In this document: positions 35,134 through 44,227 of the stretch, in pieces
Layout of the letters: the number at the start of each line of letters is the position of its first letter
Numbering within the stretch: the first letter of the stretch is position 1
From: an uncultured Lachnospiraceae bacterium
GTDB taxonomy: Bacteria > Bacillota > Clostridia > Lachnospirales > Lachnospiraceae
Assembly: GCA_902774915.1 (NCBI GenBank)
Contig: CACYKH010000001.1
Coordinates: forward strand, 62,001-126,000
Reading direction: 5' to 3'
Length of the DNA stretch: 64,000 nt
The notes under the pieces: model-generated
The model's database searches: none
Seen by the model: the letters and a program-made list of their open reading frames with translations, nothing else
What the model was told of the DNA's origin: nothing
Made by a program: the position numbers and the translations under genes

Positions 35134-36399
35134 ATGTCATTAAATAATTCATTACCTGTATATTTCGAAGGTAAGAAAATTTATGACATAGTTTACCACA
35201 GTAACTTTGAAGGATTAGTATCATTTTATAATGAATATAATGCTGATGGTGCAAAGAAGCTTTGCATTGTATCAGACTCTAAAGTGGCATCCGTTTATAT
35301 GGATGCTATTTTAGATATATCGAAAGATAGCTTTTCAAAGGTTGTAAACTATGTATTCCCTGAGGGCGAAGAAAGTAAGAATTTAGATACTGTTAAAGCA
35401 CTATATGTAAAGCTTATTGAGGAGAAATTCAATAGAAATGATGTTCTCCTTGCTTTAGGTGGCGGTGTAACAGGAGATATGTGCGGCTATGCAGCTGCAA
35501 CATTCCTTAGAGGAATTGATTTTATTCAGGTTCCTACAAGTCTTCTTGCTGATGTGGATTCTAGTATCGGCGGAAAGACCGGAGTGGACTTCGATCAGTA
35601 CAAAAACATGGTCGGAGCATTTCATATGCCAAAGCTTGTTTATATAAACCTTGAGACCTTGAAAAGTCTGGATAAAAGACAGTTCTTCTCTGGTATGGGA
35701 GAGGTTGTTAAGTCAGCTCTCATTAAGGATAAAGAGCTGTTTGACTGGCTGAAGGATAATATAAAGACACTTAGTAGTTTTTACAAGAAGGCTGACTTAA
35801 ATAAAGATTATTCAGATATTAATTCTATAGTCGGCACTTTTAGCGATGATTCAGCAAATAATGGATATGATGATGTGGCAAAATCCATGGATATGTTTGC
35901 CCGTAAAATAGTTGACGATCCTTCTAAATATTCATTTACTCGTTTAATGAGTCATATGATTTATAGCTGTAATAAGATTAAGAAGCAGGTTGTAGAAGAT
36001 GATCCTCATGAGATAACAGGAGAGAGAGCACTTCTTAACTACGGACATACTCTTGGTCATGCTATCGAAAAATATATGAACTTCCAGCTCCTTCATGGAG
36101 AATGCGTTTCAATCGGATGCATCCTGGCAGCTTATATTTCAAGAAATAAAGGGCTTATTTCAAACTCTGATGTTGGCGAAATTGAAGGTCTGATCGTAGA
36201 TAACTTTGACCTTCCAAAGCTTCCTAAAGATATTGATATAGACACGATTATCAGCTATACACATAGCGACAAAAAAGCTATTGGTAATACGATCAAATTT
36301 ATCCTATTAGATAGCATTGGAAATGCCATAATCCGTAAAGACGTTACAGACTCTGATATGCGCGACGCATTACTTGAATACATGAAAAACTATGCATAA
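35134..36399 (+). CDS. aroB: 3-dehydroquinate synthase, with insertion
   Basis: AroB performs the second step of the shikimate pathway (DAHP to 3-dehydroquinate; NAD+ and a metal). Seen are LALGGGVTGDMCGYAAATF, PTSLLADVDSSIGGKTG, FSGMGEVVKSALI and YGHTLGHAIE with the metal-binding histidines. At 421 residues it is about 60 longer than usual; the extra Asp/Ser-rich stretch lies at about residues 210-260. The TAA stop is the first three bases of intergenic repeat copy B. Confidence 0.93.
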   Translation: MSLNNSLPVYFEGKKIYDIVYHSNFEGLVSFYNEYNADGAKKLCIVSDSKVASVYMDAILDISKDSFSKVVNYVFPEGEESKNLDTVKALYVKLIEEKFNRNDVLLALGGGVTGDMCGYAAATFLRGIDFIQVPTSLLADVDSSIGGKTGVDFDQYKNMVGAFHMPKLVYINLETLKSLDKRQFFSGMGEVVKSALIKDKELFDWLKDNIKTLSSFYKKADLNKDYSDINSIVGTFSDDSANNGYDDVAKSMDMFARKIVDDPSKYSFTRLMSHMIYSCNKIKKQVVEDDPHEITGERALLNYGHTLGHAIEKYMNFQLLHGECVSIGCILAAYISRNKGLISNSDVGEIEGLIVDNFDLPKLPKDIDIDTIISYTHSDKKAIGNTIKFILLDSIGNAIIRKDVTDSDMRDALLEYMKNYA

Positions 36400-36449
36400 G
36401 TCAACGGGACCTGACCCCACTGACTCCAAGATCTGTCCCTACTGACTTA
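36397..36449. repeat. Intergenic repeat copy B (TAAGTCA family), inverted relative to copy C
   Basis: This 53-bp unit begins TAAGTCAACGGGACC and ends GTCCCTACTGACTTA. Its reverse complement matches 37914-37966 at 52 of 53 positions. The two ends are inverted repeats of each other. The TAA is the aroB stop. Together B and C bracket lspA and rluB. Confidence 0.9.
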
Positions 36450-36496
36450 TTTTCCTACAAATGTTAAGAATAGTTGCGTAAAACAAGGACATAATT

Positions 36497-37099
36497 ATGA
36501 AAAAAACAATTAAAATACTAATATCTTTAATTATAATTGCAATTTTAGTTGTGATTGACCAGATAAGTAAATTCTGGATTGTTAAGAATATGGTTCCATA
36601 CAAGGACGAAAAAAAGGTCATTGATGGAGTGTTTTCACTAAGATATATAAAGAATAGTGGTGCTGCCTGGGGCTCTTTCTCAGGTAAAACAATACTTCTC
36701 TTAGTGATATCCATTATTCTTATTATTGCTTTGTTATTTGTATATAAAAATATTATATTCGTGAAAAAATACATTGAGCTTAAGATATGTATTCTTTTTA
36801 TTCTTGGCGGTGCAATTGGAAATATGATTGATAGAATACGACTTGGATTTGTTATCGATTTTATAGAAGCTAAATTTATCAATTTTCCAATATTTAACTT
36901 TGCAGATATATGTGTAACTATATGTATGTTCGTTGTTCTTGCGTTATTTTTATTTAAGTACAAGGATGAGGATATGGATATTATGTTCGCGCGTAATTCA
37001 AAAAATACAATAGCTGAAAATTCCGAAGAAAAAAATGAACCTGATGATTCAGACGATAATTCTGAAATAAAAGAAGAGAAAGACGATAAAGAAGAATAA
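36497..37099 (+). CDS. lspA: Lipoprotein signal peptidase with acidic tail
   Basis: LspA cleaves prolipoprotein signal peptides; several lipoproteins are encoded downstream. Four membrane helices and the family motifs are present: VIDQISKFWIV, the GNMIDRIRLG aspartate and the FNFADICVT aspartate (the catalytic dyad). After the last helix there is a tail of about 45 residues, very rich in Glu and Asp (NSEEKNEPDDSDDNSEIKEE), not typical of LspA. AAGGA precedes the ATG. Confidence 0.93.
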   Translation: MKKTIKILISLIIIAILVVIDQISKFWIVKNMVPYKDEKKVIDGVFSLRYIKNSGAAWGSFSGKTILLLVISIILIIALLFVYKNIIFVKKYIELKICILFILGGAIGNMIDRIRLGFVIDFIEAKFINFPIFNFADICVTICMFVVLALFLFKYKDEDMDIMFARNSKNTIAENSEEKNEPDDSDDNSEIKEEKDDKEE

Positions 37100-37120
37100 T
37101 TCAAGATTAAGAGAAATCAT

Positions 37121-37894
37121 ATGAATATAAGATTAGATAAATTATTAGCAGATTCTGGTTTTGGTACAAGAAGCGATGTAAAGCAGCTTGTACGATCAGG
37201 GTCTGTTTCTGTAAATGGGGCGATTTGTAAGGATTCAGGTCTTAAAATAGATACTGATAAAGACAATGTTGAAGTCAGAGGTAAGCAAGTAGATTTTTCT
37301 GAATTCGAGTATTATATGCTTTATAAACCGGCTGGTATTATAACTGCGTCTCGAGATAAAAAAGAAAAGACTGTTCTTGATTTAATTGAGTCCAAGAAAA
37401 GAAGAGACCTATTTCCTGTTGGAAGGCTTGATAGGGATACAGAAGGATTACTTCTGATAACAAATGATGGTGAGCTGAGCCATAAGCTTTTATCTCCTGG
37501 AAAACACGTTGACAAGAAATATATAGTTTTTATTACAGGCAATCCACCTGAAGATATAGCTGAGCAATTTAAAAACGGCGTTGATATTGGCGACGAAAAA
37601 CCTACAAAACCAGCCATTCTTAAGACTTATAATAACATCGATTCATTAAAGAATACATATGGCGAAACTATCTTATCCGACTACGCATTAGAATGTATTC
37701 AAAATGCTGAATCTGATATATCAATATACGATATCACTATTACCGAGGGTAGATACCACGAAATCAAACGTATGTTCGAAGCAGTAGACTGTAAAGTTAT
37801 CTATCTTATGCGTTATTCCATGGGTAATCTAACCCTCGATCCAACTCTAAATCCCGGAAATTATACGAAGATTCACAGAGATTTCATTAATTAA
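37121..37894 (+). CDS. RsuA/RluB family 16S or 23S pseudouridine synthase
   Basis: This 257-residue protein has an N-terminal S4 domain (MNIRLDKLLADSGFGTRSDV) and a synthase domain with PAGIITASRD, the catalytic FPVGRLDRDTEGLLLITNDG (Asp in LDRDTEG) and a C-terminal GRYHEIKRMF. The family modifies one uridine in rRNA; RsuA and RluB cannot be told apart here. Its TAA stop is the first three bases of repeat copy C. Confidence 0.9.
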   Translation: MNIRLDKLLADSGFGTRSDVKQLVRSGSVSVNGAICKDSGLKIDTDKDNVEVRGKQVDFSEFEYYMLYKPAGIITASRDKKEKTVLDLIESKKRRDLFPVGRLDRDTEGLLLITNDGELSHKLLSPGKHVDKKYIVFITGNPPEDIAEQFKNGVDIGDEKPTKPAILKTYNNIDSLKNTYGETILSDYALECIQNAESDISIYDITITEGRYHEIKRMFEAVDCKVIYLMRYSMGNLTLDPTLNPGNYTKIHRDFIN

Positions 37895-37968
37895 GTCAAT
37901 AGGGACAGATCTGTAAGTCAGTAGGGACAGATCTTGGAGTCAATGGGGTCAGGTCCCGTTGACTTATT
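37892..37968. repeat. Intergenic repeat copy C (TAAGTCA family), one and a half units
   Basis: A partial unit (37892-37913, TAAGTCAATAGGGACAGATC) is followed by a full 53-bp unit (37914-37966) that is the reverse complement of copy B with one mismatch. The first TAA is the stop codon of the pseudouridine synthase gene. The element ends just before the start of the next gene. Confidence 0.9.
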
Positions 37969-37978
37969 GGTAAAGGAT

Positions 37979-38878
37979 ATGAAGCAGAAGACGTTAAATC
38001 AATATTTAAGAGAGAGGTTTGGGCAGAAGGTTTATAAGCTGGCAATGGATGGCGGTTTTACTTGTCCGAATAGAGATGGCACCCTTGGAACGAAAGGGTG
38101 TATTTTCTGTTCCGCAGGTGGATCGGGTGATTTTGCTGAGGATAGAAATCTTTCTATAACTGAGCAGATTGAAAATGGTAAAAGAAGAGTAGTAGCCAAG
38201 ATGCCCAAGAATAAAGAAAGTAATATAGATACTAATAAATATATTGCATACTTTCAGGCTTTTACAAACACATATGGTCCTGTAGAACGGTTGAGAGCCC
38301 TTTATACTGAAGCAATTAATCATCCTGACATTGTAGCCGTCTCCATAGGAACAAGGCCAGATTGCCTTCCTGACGAGGTCCTCGATCTACTAGATGAATT
38401 AAATCATATAAAGCCAATATGGATTGAGCTTGGGCTTCAGACCATACATGAGAAAACTGCTAATTATATTAGAAGAGGTTATCCTTTATCAGTCTATGAC
38501 AAGGCGGTTCAGGATTTATTATCTCGTAATATAGAAGTTATTACTCATGTAATCCTTGGACTACCAGGTGAATCAAAAGAAGATATGATGGAAACAGTAA
38601 AATACGTAGGAGAAAGCGGCGTACAGGGGATTAAGTTGCAGCTTCTTCATGTATTAAAGGATACTGACCTTGCCAAGGATTATGAACAGGGACTTTTTGA
38701 GTGTATGACTCAGGAAGAATATATTAATCTAGTTAGTGATTGCCTTGATATACTACCTGATGATATAATAATACACAGGTTAACAGGGGATGGTCCAAAG
38801 CGTACACTTATAGCTCCTGAATGGAGTAAAGATAAGAAGAAAGTACTAAATGCTTTGAACCATAAATTGGGGCTTTAA
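37979..38878 (+). CDS. TIGR01212 family (YhcC-like) radical SAM protein
   Basis: The 299-residue protein has the YhcC signature RFGQKVYKLAMDGGFTCPNRDGT followed by GCIFCS, giving the cluster cysteines. AYFQAFTNTYGPVERL and VSIGTRPDCLP also match the family. The substrate is unknown. The start is uncertain: ATG 37979 has AAAGG only two bases upstream, and a TTG at 37967 is in frame. An ATG-less extension back to 37934 would read through the repeat and is unlikely. Confidence 0.85.
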   Translation: MKQKTLNQYLRERFGQKVYKLAMDGGFTCPNRDGTLGTKGCIFCSAGGSGDFAEDRNLSITEQIENGKRRVVAKMPKNKESNIDTNKYIAYFQAFTNTYGPVERLRALYTEAINHPDIVAVSIGTRPDCLPDEVLDLLDELNHIKPIWIELGLQTIHEKTANYIRRGYPLSVYDKAVQDLLSRNIEVITHVILGLPGESKEDMMETVKYVGESGVQGIKLQLLHVLKDTDLAKDYEQGLFECMTQEEYINLVSDCLDILPDDIIIHRLTGDGPKRTLIAPEWSKDKKKVLNALNHKLGL

Positions 38879-38897
38879 TCAGCCAATAGGTGTTCTT

Positions 38898-39785
38898 ATG
38901 GCTAAATGTAAAGTCTGTTTTAGACATTGCGAAATTATTGAAGGGGAAATCGGTTTCTGCGGTGCAAGAATCTGTAAAGATGGCATTGTCACCGCGTCTA
39001 ATTATGGCAAGATTACAGCGCTTGCTCTTGATTCTATTGAGAAAAAACCACTTTCAAGGTTTTGTCCTGGAAGTAAAATTCTTTCAGTAGGCAGTTATGG
39101 TTGTAATCTACGTTGCCCATTCTGTCAGAACTATGACATATCCTGGTCTGAAATGGCCAAATCCTTTGCAAAACTTAATATTGATAACATGGACGAAAAA
39201 GGTCTGGAATACATCTCCCCAGAAGAGCTTGTTTATATTGCTAAAAGCTATAAGGATGAGGGGAATATTGGTGTTGCATTTACTTATAATGAGCCAATGA
39301 TAGGATATGAATTCATTCGTGATACCGCAAGACTGATTAAGTCAGAAGGTATGAAGAATGTTCTCGTGTCTAATGGAACAGCTGAAATAGCTGTTTTAGA
39401 AGAAATTCTGCCCTATATTGATGCAATGAATATAGACTTAAAGGGGTTTACCGACGACTATTACAGCAGACTTTTGGGCGGCAATAGGAAGATGGTAATG
39501 AATTTCATTGAAAGGGCTGTCCGAGATTCTCACGTTGAGCTGACTACACTTATTATTCCTTGGGAGAATGATAGTTATGATGAGATGCGTGAGATAAGCA
39601 ACTGGATAGCTGGACTTAAAGATAAAGACGGAAATGTAATCGGCAAACAGATACCACTGCATATATCCAGATTCTTCCCAACATTTAAGATGACTGACAG
39701 GGCAGCCACGGATGTCAGGAGAGTATATGAACTTGCTGATATAGCCAGAGAAAAGCTGGACTTTGTATATACAGGGAATTGTTAA
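38898..39785 (+). CDS. AmmeMemoRadiSam-system-type radical SAM enzyme
   Basis: The 295-residue protein resembles the radical SAM member of the AMMECR1/Memo/radical SAM system and pyruvate formate-lyase activase-like enzymes. A Cys-rich N-terminus (CKVCFRHCEIIEGEIGFCGAR) precedes VGSYGCNLRCPFCQNYDIS (CxxxCxxC). FTYNEPMIGYEF and NIDLKGFTDDYY are typical. The Memo and AMMECR1 partners are not adjacent. The function is unproven. It starts 20 bp after the other radical SAM gene. Confidence 0.8.
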   Translation: MAKCKVCFRHCEIIEGEIGFCGARICKDGIVTASNYGKITALALDSIEKKPLSRFCPGSKILSVGSYGCNLRCPFCQNYDISWSEMAKSFAKLNIDNMDEKGLEYISPEELVYIAKSYKDEGNIGVAFTYNEPMIGYEFIRDTARLIKSEGMKNVLVSNGTAEIAVLEEILPYIDAMNIDLKGFTDDYYSRLLGGNRKMVMNFIERAVRDSHVELTTLIIPWENDSYDEMREISNWIAGLKDKDGNVIGKQIPLHISRFFPTFKMTDRAATDVRRVYELADIAREKLDFVYTGNC

Positions 39786-39804
39786 CTATAAAGGTATAAT
39801 TAAG

Positions 39805-40611
39805 ATGATAAAATTTTATGAGGATAAAATAAGAGAAAAATTCGAAAGAATAAAAAAAGAATATGTGGAACCTTATGAGGTCGATATAGATATAGAAAGA
39901 GGAGCAACTCTATATTCAAAAGATAATATAGAGCTTGATAATAACTTTAGTATGTTTATAACACCTCATATAGACAAAGGTAAAATTCTTTACAAGCAGC
40001 CACGAAAGAGTATTCCTAAGAACGGAAATCCTGAGGAATATCACGAACTTGTTTTTGATAAAGAAGGTAAGCTCCATCATATGATTCTTGATTTAGGTAC
40101 TGCCGGCTTCATTTCCGAAACATTTTTCAATGCAAAAAATGCAAAATATGTATCTTTCTTTGTATCAGATAACCTAAGGATTGATTGTATGCTTAGAATT
40201 GATGATAAGGGAAAGATATTTAAAAACTGGAATGAATTTGAATGGAGCGAATACGATGAAGAAGGAAGACTTATAAGCGTTGAACTTTTCAAGGATGATA
40301 GTTTTTTCTCAGGCGGTTTTAAGGTTGATGCAGAATACTATGAATATACTGATGGAGTATTAAGTTGTATAGATCAATATAAGGATTTTTCTTCAGATCT
40401 TCCAGCAAAGATTAGCCAATTCGCGTTTTCGATGATGCCAGACAGAATATATAATCCAAACTTTATTGAGTATACATTTGAAAAAGATGGTAATAACATC
40501 AATTGCACAAAAAATTATTTCTTCAGAAAATCTCAGACTATTACACACAATATAACCATCAAAGAAGATGAATTAATAAAAATGAAAGAATACGGAATTT
40601 ATCTGATATAG
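39805..40611 (+). CDS. Unknown protein, probably once tandemly duplicated
   Basis: I do not recognise this 268-residue soluble protein. It is charged, with a mostly beta-rich middle (YHELVFDKEGKLHHMILDLG) containing RHS/YD-like turns such as YDEEGRLISVELF. The start is ATG 39805, nine bases after AAAGG; an in-frame TTG at 39763 lies inside the previous gene. Its last codons (KEYGIYLI, stop) recur at 43835-43856 after the c-di-GMP gene, which suggests that a second copy once followed it. Confidence 0.7.
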   Translation: MIKFYEDKIREKFERIKKEYVEPYEVDIDIERGATLYSKDNIELDNNFSMFITPHIDKGKILYKQPRKSIPKNGNPEEYHELVFDKEGKLHHMILDLGTAGFISETFFNAKNAKYVSFFVSDNLRIDCMLRIDDKGKIFKNWNEFEWSEYDEEGRLISVELFKDDSFFSGGFKVDAEYYEYTDGVLSCIDQYKDFSSDLPAKISQFAFSMMPDRIYNPNFIEYTFEKDGNNINCTKNYFFRKSQTITHNITIKEDELIKMKEYGIYLI

Positions 40612-40638
40612 ATGTAGTCTTATTTTTTAGAATCAAAG
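40588..40638 (+). repeat. 51-bp direct repeat, left copy
   Basis: The 51 bases here are identical to 43835-43885. They cover the last codons and stop of the unknown gene, the intergenic sequence with TCTTATTTTTTAG, and the start of the next ribosome site. The two copies flank the GGDEF/EAL gene. Confidence 0.95.
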
Positions 40639-40649
40639 AAGGGAGTAAT

Positions 40650-43600
40650 ATGGATTTTAAAACAATCGTAAATGCGTTTACATCGACGGCATGTGTTGTT
40701 TCCGTTGAAAAAAAACTTGATGGTGATAAAAGAACCTTCAGGATCGTTACGGGAAATGACGCATATATTGATTCAGTAGAGCATCCAACACCGAATATGG
40801 ATATGCAGTTTGATAAGTTTGTTCCGAATTCGGATTACACCACTTTTTTGGAGAGAAATCTGAATTTTGAGGACTATTGTTATCGTGCGGCTGTGGAGAA
40901 GAAGTGTCTGCACTCCTACGTGTATCTGGATGCCACGGGCGTATGGTTTAACATGATGTTTATGCCGCTGAATGGAGATACTGAGGAACTTGGATATTGT
41001 CTCTATATTATGGAATTTGGTGAGGGATTCGACTCTGAACCTTTGACTAATATATCAGGTGATATAGCATCCTCTGTTCTGAATACATGTATCAGACTCA
41101 GCGGAACTAACGATTTCAGAGCTACCACGAAGGATATAATCAAAGGAATCGGAGATATGTGTGCTGCCGAACATTGTTGTATCCTGGTAATGGATGAAAT
41201 GGACAGATCATGTTATGTACTGGGAGAAGCGCTTTCTGAGGGAACGAAGCTTCTTCCTATGGATACCTATATAAATAAGGATTTCTACGATATAGCGGAA
41301 TCCTGGATATCTACCATTGCAGGCAGCAACTGTCTCATCGCAAAGGATGAGCATGATATGCTGCTCATAAAAGAGCGGAATCCTATCTGGTATGAGTCTC
41401 TCACAAGTGCCGGTGCGCACAATATAGTTCTCTTCCCGCTTAAATCCAGAAATCAGCTGCTGGGCTTCATGTGGGCCATCAATTTCGATGCATCCAGAAG
41501 TGTTCTGATAAAGGAAACTCTGGAGGTGACCACATTTATCCTGGGTTCAGAGCTGGGTAACTATATGCTTCTGGACAAGCTCAGACTCCTCAGTTCCAAG
41601 GATATGCTGACGGGAGTCATGAACCGTAATGAAATGAATAATTATGTGGAAATGCTTAGCAGGGGAGAAAAACATATGGATTCCTCTGTGGCAGTTCTTT
41701 TTATTGATATGAACGGACTTAAGCTGGTAAATGATTCTCAGGGACATCTGGCAGGAGACCATCTTCTGAAAAATGCAGCGGAAGTACTTCGGAGAGTTTT
41801 TGATGAGAGGGAGATATTCCGTGCAGGAGGCGATGAGTTTACTGTTATCGCGCAGGATGTTTCCGAAGAGGAGCTTCACAATCGGGTGGAAAAAATCCGG
41901 GAGTACAGTAAGGAGTATAATAACCTGTTCTTTGCCATCGGTGAATGCTTTGAGAAGAGGTCCAGCGATATTCGCATGGCTCTTCGTATAGCGGATAAGC
42001 GGATGTATGAGGACAAGTGGCATTTCTATGAGAGTAATCCGAAGGAGCTGGTTTCTGAGAGATTAGGTCTTACGGATATAAAAAAAGCGGCAAATGTTGA
42101 GACAGACCTGGCTGAGCTTTTGGACATAGATAGAGATTATCTGACGGGTCTTCTGACCATGAGCAGCTTTTTCAGGATTGCCGAGCGTGACCGAAGGATC
42201 ATGCATGAAAATGGGGTAGAATCCGCCGTAGTATTTCTGAATCTCAGTGGATTGAAATTCTTTGATAAAAAATATGGTTTCAATGAAGGAAATGTGCTGA
42301 TCAAATGTATGGGTAATATTCTGGAGTCCCAGTTTGGAGCCGACAAAAGCAGCCGTTTCGGACAGGATCATTTTGCGGTTTTCGCAGAGATGGAAGGCCT
42401 TGAGAAAAAACTCAAAAATGTTTTCAAGGAAATGAAGAGGGCAAATCACGGAAAAACCCTTAATGTCAGAGCTGGAATATATCCGGATTCCATGGGTATA
42501 GTGGAAAGCTCTCTGGCCTGTGACAGAGCAAAATATGCCTGCGATATGAACAGGGATGATAACAGCTCTTACTTCAACTATTTTGATAATGATATGCTGG
42601 AAAAGGAAGTCAGAAGACAGTATGTCATAAACAATCTGGACCGTGCCATAGATGAAAACTGGATAACAGCGTACTATCAGCCTATCGTCCGTGTCATTAA
42701 CAGCAAGGTCTGTGATGAAGAGGCTCTGGCCAGGTGGATAGATCCTGAAATGGGAATGCTGTCACCGGCAGAATTTATTCCAATCCTTGAGGAAAGCAAG
42801 CTTATCTATAAGGTTGATCTCAGGATGGTGGATATCATTCTGGAAAAGCTGAAGAACCAGAAACGTGCCGGACTGCATCTTGTTCCTCAGTCGGTAAACC
42901 TCTCGAGAGCAGACTTTGAGGTATGTGACATAGTAGAAGAGATATGCAATCGTGTGGACGCAGCCGGACTTCCAAGATGTCTTCTTACCATAGAGATTAC
43001 GGAAAGTATCATAGGTGAGAATTTTGAATTTATGAAGGAACAGATTGAACGTTTTCAGCAGCTGGGCTTTAAGGTCTGGATGGATGATTTCGGAAGCGGA
43101 TATTCATCCCTGGATCTTCTGCAGGAGATACATTTTGATCTTATCAAGTTCGATATGCGTTTTATGAGGAAGTTCAACGAGAAGCCTGAGTCGAGAATCA
43201 TTCTTACCGAGCTTATGAGGATGGCTGCCAGCCTGGACACGGAAACCGTGGCAGAGGGTGTTGAAACTGCACAGCAGTTTGAGTTTCTTGGTGGAATAGG
43301 CTGTACAAAGGTTCAGGGCTACTATTTCTGCAAACCGATTCCTATGTCGGAGATACTGGATAGGTATGACAAGGGAATGCAGATAGGATTTGAGGATCCG
43401 GCGGAGATCAGCTATAACAGAATGGTAAGCAACATAAATCTCTCTAATCTCGGAGCGAATTTCGACGATAATGAAATCTTGAGCGACCAGTATTTTAATA
43501 CACAGCCTATGTTCGTAGTAGAATATGACGGAAACGTTGCGAAGGTAGTAAGAGGTAATCAGGCTTATCGTGAGTTTGTAGAATCACATCCCGGTCATAT

Positions 43601-43823
43601 CCAGGTGGGGCAGACAGTTAATGTATCAGATATCAAAGACGAGATCGGAACTGCTTTTCATAATTCAGTCAAAATGTGTAAAGAAGACGGACAGTTTGTC
43701 TTCTCTGATGAAAAGCTGGAGGATGGGGCAATACTTCATACCATGACACGTAAACTGATGGATAATCCTGTGAATAAGATGGCGGCATATGTCATAGTAA
43801 TGCTGGGAATATCTAAGAATTAG
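40650..43823 (+). CDS. Large GAF/GGDEF/EAL c-di-GMP signalling protein
   Basis: This 1057-residue cytosolic protein has a PAS-like N-terminus (about 1-130) and a GAF-like domain (about 145-305). A GGDEF domain follows with an intact RAGGDEF site (about 392), then a degenerate second GGDEF domain (RFGQDHF, about 569). The EAL domain has EALARW (about 691), the metal-binding block DDFGSGYSS and AEGVET, and a C-terminal PAS-like domain (about 945-1057) ends the protein. It could both make and degrade c-di-GMP. No membrane segment is present, so it senses a cytosolic cue. Its base use is richer in G+C than its neighbours (for example 27 of 60 at 41461-41520 against 22 of 60 at 40021-40080), and 51-bp repeats flank it, so it looks acquired. 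Confidence 0.93.
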   Translation: MDFKTIVNAFTSTACVVSVEKKLDGDKRTFRIVTGNDAYIDSVEHPTPNMDMQFDKFVPNSDYTTFLERNLNFEDYCYRAAVEKKCLHSYVYLDATGVWFNMMFMPLNGDTEELGYCLYIMEFGEGFDSEPLTNISGDIASSVLNTCIRLSGTNDFRATTKDIIKGIGDMCAAEHCCILVMDEMDRSCYVLGEALSEGTKLLPMDTYINKDFYDIAESWISTIAGSNCLIAKDEHDMLLIKERNPIWYESLTSAGAHNIVLFPLKSRNQLLGFMWAINFDASRSVLIKETLEVTTFILGSELGNYMLLDKLRLLSSKDMLTGVMNRNEMNNYVEMLSRGEKHMDSSVAVLFIDMNGLKLVNDSQGHLAGDHLLKNAAEVLRRVFDEREIFRAGGDEFTVIAQDVSEEELHNRVEKIREYSKEYNNLFFAIGECFEKRSSDIRMALRIADKRMYEDKWHFYESNPKELVSERLGLTDIKKAANVETDLAELLDIDRDYLTGLLTMSSFFRIAERDRRIMHENGVESAVVFLNLSGLKFFDKKYGFNEGNVLIKCMGNILESQFGADKSSRFGQDHFAVFAEMEGLEKKLKNVFKEMKRANHGKTLNVRAGIYPDSMGIVESSLACDRAKYACDMNRDDNSSYFNYFDNDMLEKEVRRQYVINNLDRAIDENWITAYYQPIVRVINSKVCDEEALARWIDPEMGMLSPAEFIPILEESKLIYKVDLRMVDIILEKLKNQKRAGLHLVPQSVNLSRADFEVCDIVEEICNRVDAAGLPRCLLTIEITESIIGENFEFMKEQIERFQQLGFKVWMDDFGSGYSSLDLLQEIHFDLIKFDMRFMRKFNEKPESRIILTELMRMAASLDTETVAEGVETAQQFEFLGGIGCTKVQGYYFCKPIPMSEILDRYDKGMQIGFEDPAEISYNRMVSNINLSNLGANFDDNEILSDQYFNTQPMFVVEYDGNVAKVVRGNQAYREFVESHPGHIQVGQTVNVSDIKDEIGTAFHNSVKMCKEDGQFVFSDEKLEDGAILHTMTRKLMDNPVNKMAAYVIVMLGISKN

Positions 43824-43834
43824 AGTTGATAAAG

Positions 43835-43885
43835 GAATACGGAATTTATCTGATATAGATGTAGTCTTATTTTTTAGAATCAAAG
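43835..43885 (+). repeat. 51-bp direct repeat, right copy
   Basis: Identical to 40588-40638. The bases from about 43826 read LIKEYGIYLI and stop in frame, so this is the tail of a lost copy of the 39805 gene, now fused to the 3' side of the GGDEF/EAL gene. The repeat leads into AAAGGAGGGG for the next gene. Confidence 0.95.
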
Positions 43886-43897
43886 GAGGGGTAACAT

Positions 43898-44212
43898 ATG
43901 GGATTATTTGGTAGCAAGAAGGATATGCCTAAAATTAAGGCTTCAGAACTGTTTTCTGAAGAGTTATTTCAAAAGGTAAATGATGTAGTAGGAAACAAAT
44001 TTAAAGGTGGAGAATACGGAATAAAATATAACGATTTTGCTAAATCTCTTATAGATTTTGCAAGTGATCCAAACAAAGAATATACGGAAAAAGAGCTTAG
44101 AGGTGTTATATATTCAGCCGGATGTTTTACTAAGATAGAACCAGATCTGGCACCACTATTAAATGAGGCGATTTCAAAATACAAAGAACTAAAGAAGAAT
44201 AAAGCCATCTGA
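43898..44212 (+). CDS. Small unknown protein
   Basis: A 104-residue, mainly helical protein beginning MGLFGSKKDMPKIK. It has no signal peptide and no family I recognise. The ribosome site AAAGGAGGGG is strong. It lies 16 bp upstream of the next small gene, and these two probably form an operon with the lipoprotein genes. Confidence 0.65.
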   Translation: MGLFGSKKDMPKIKASELFSEELFQKVNDVVGNKFKGGEYGIKYNDFAKSLIDFASDPNKEYTEKELRGVIYSAGCFTKIEPDLAPLLNEAISKYKELKKNKAI

Positions 44213-44227
44213 TTTCGAGGTAATTAT

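Noticed and set aside
36397-37968. CRISPR array
   Set aside because: The repeated TAAGTCA units are in opposite orientations around genes and have no regular spacers; no cas gene is present.
40588-43885. Transposon with target-site duplication
   Set aside because: The 51-bp repeat is far longer than usual target duplications, carries gene-tail sequence, and no transposase or terminal inverted repeats were found.
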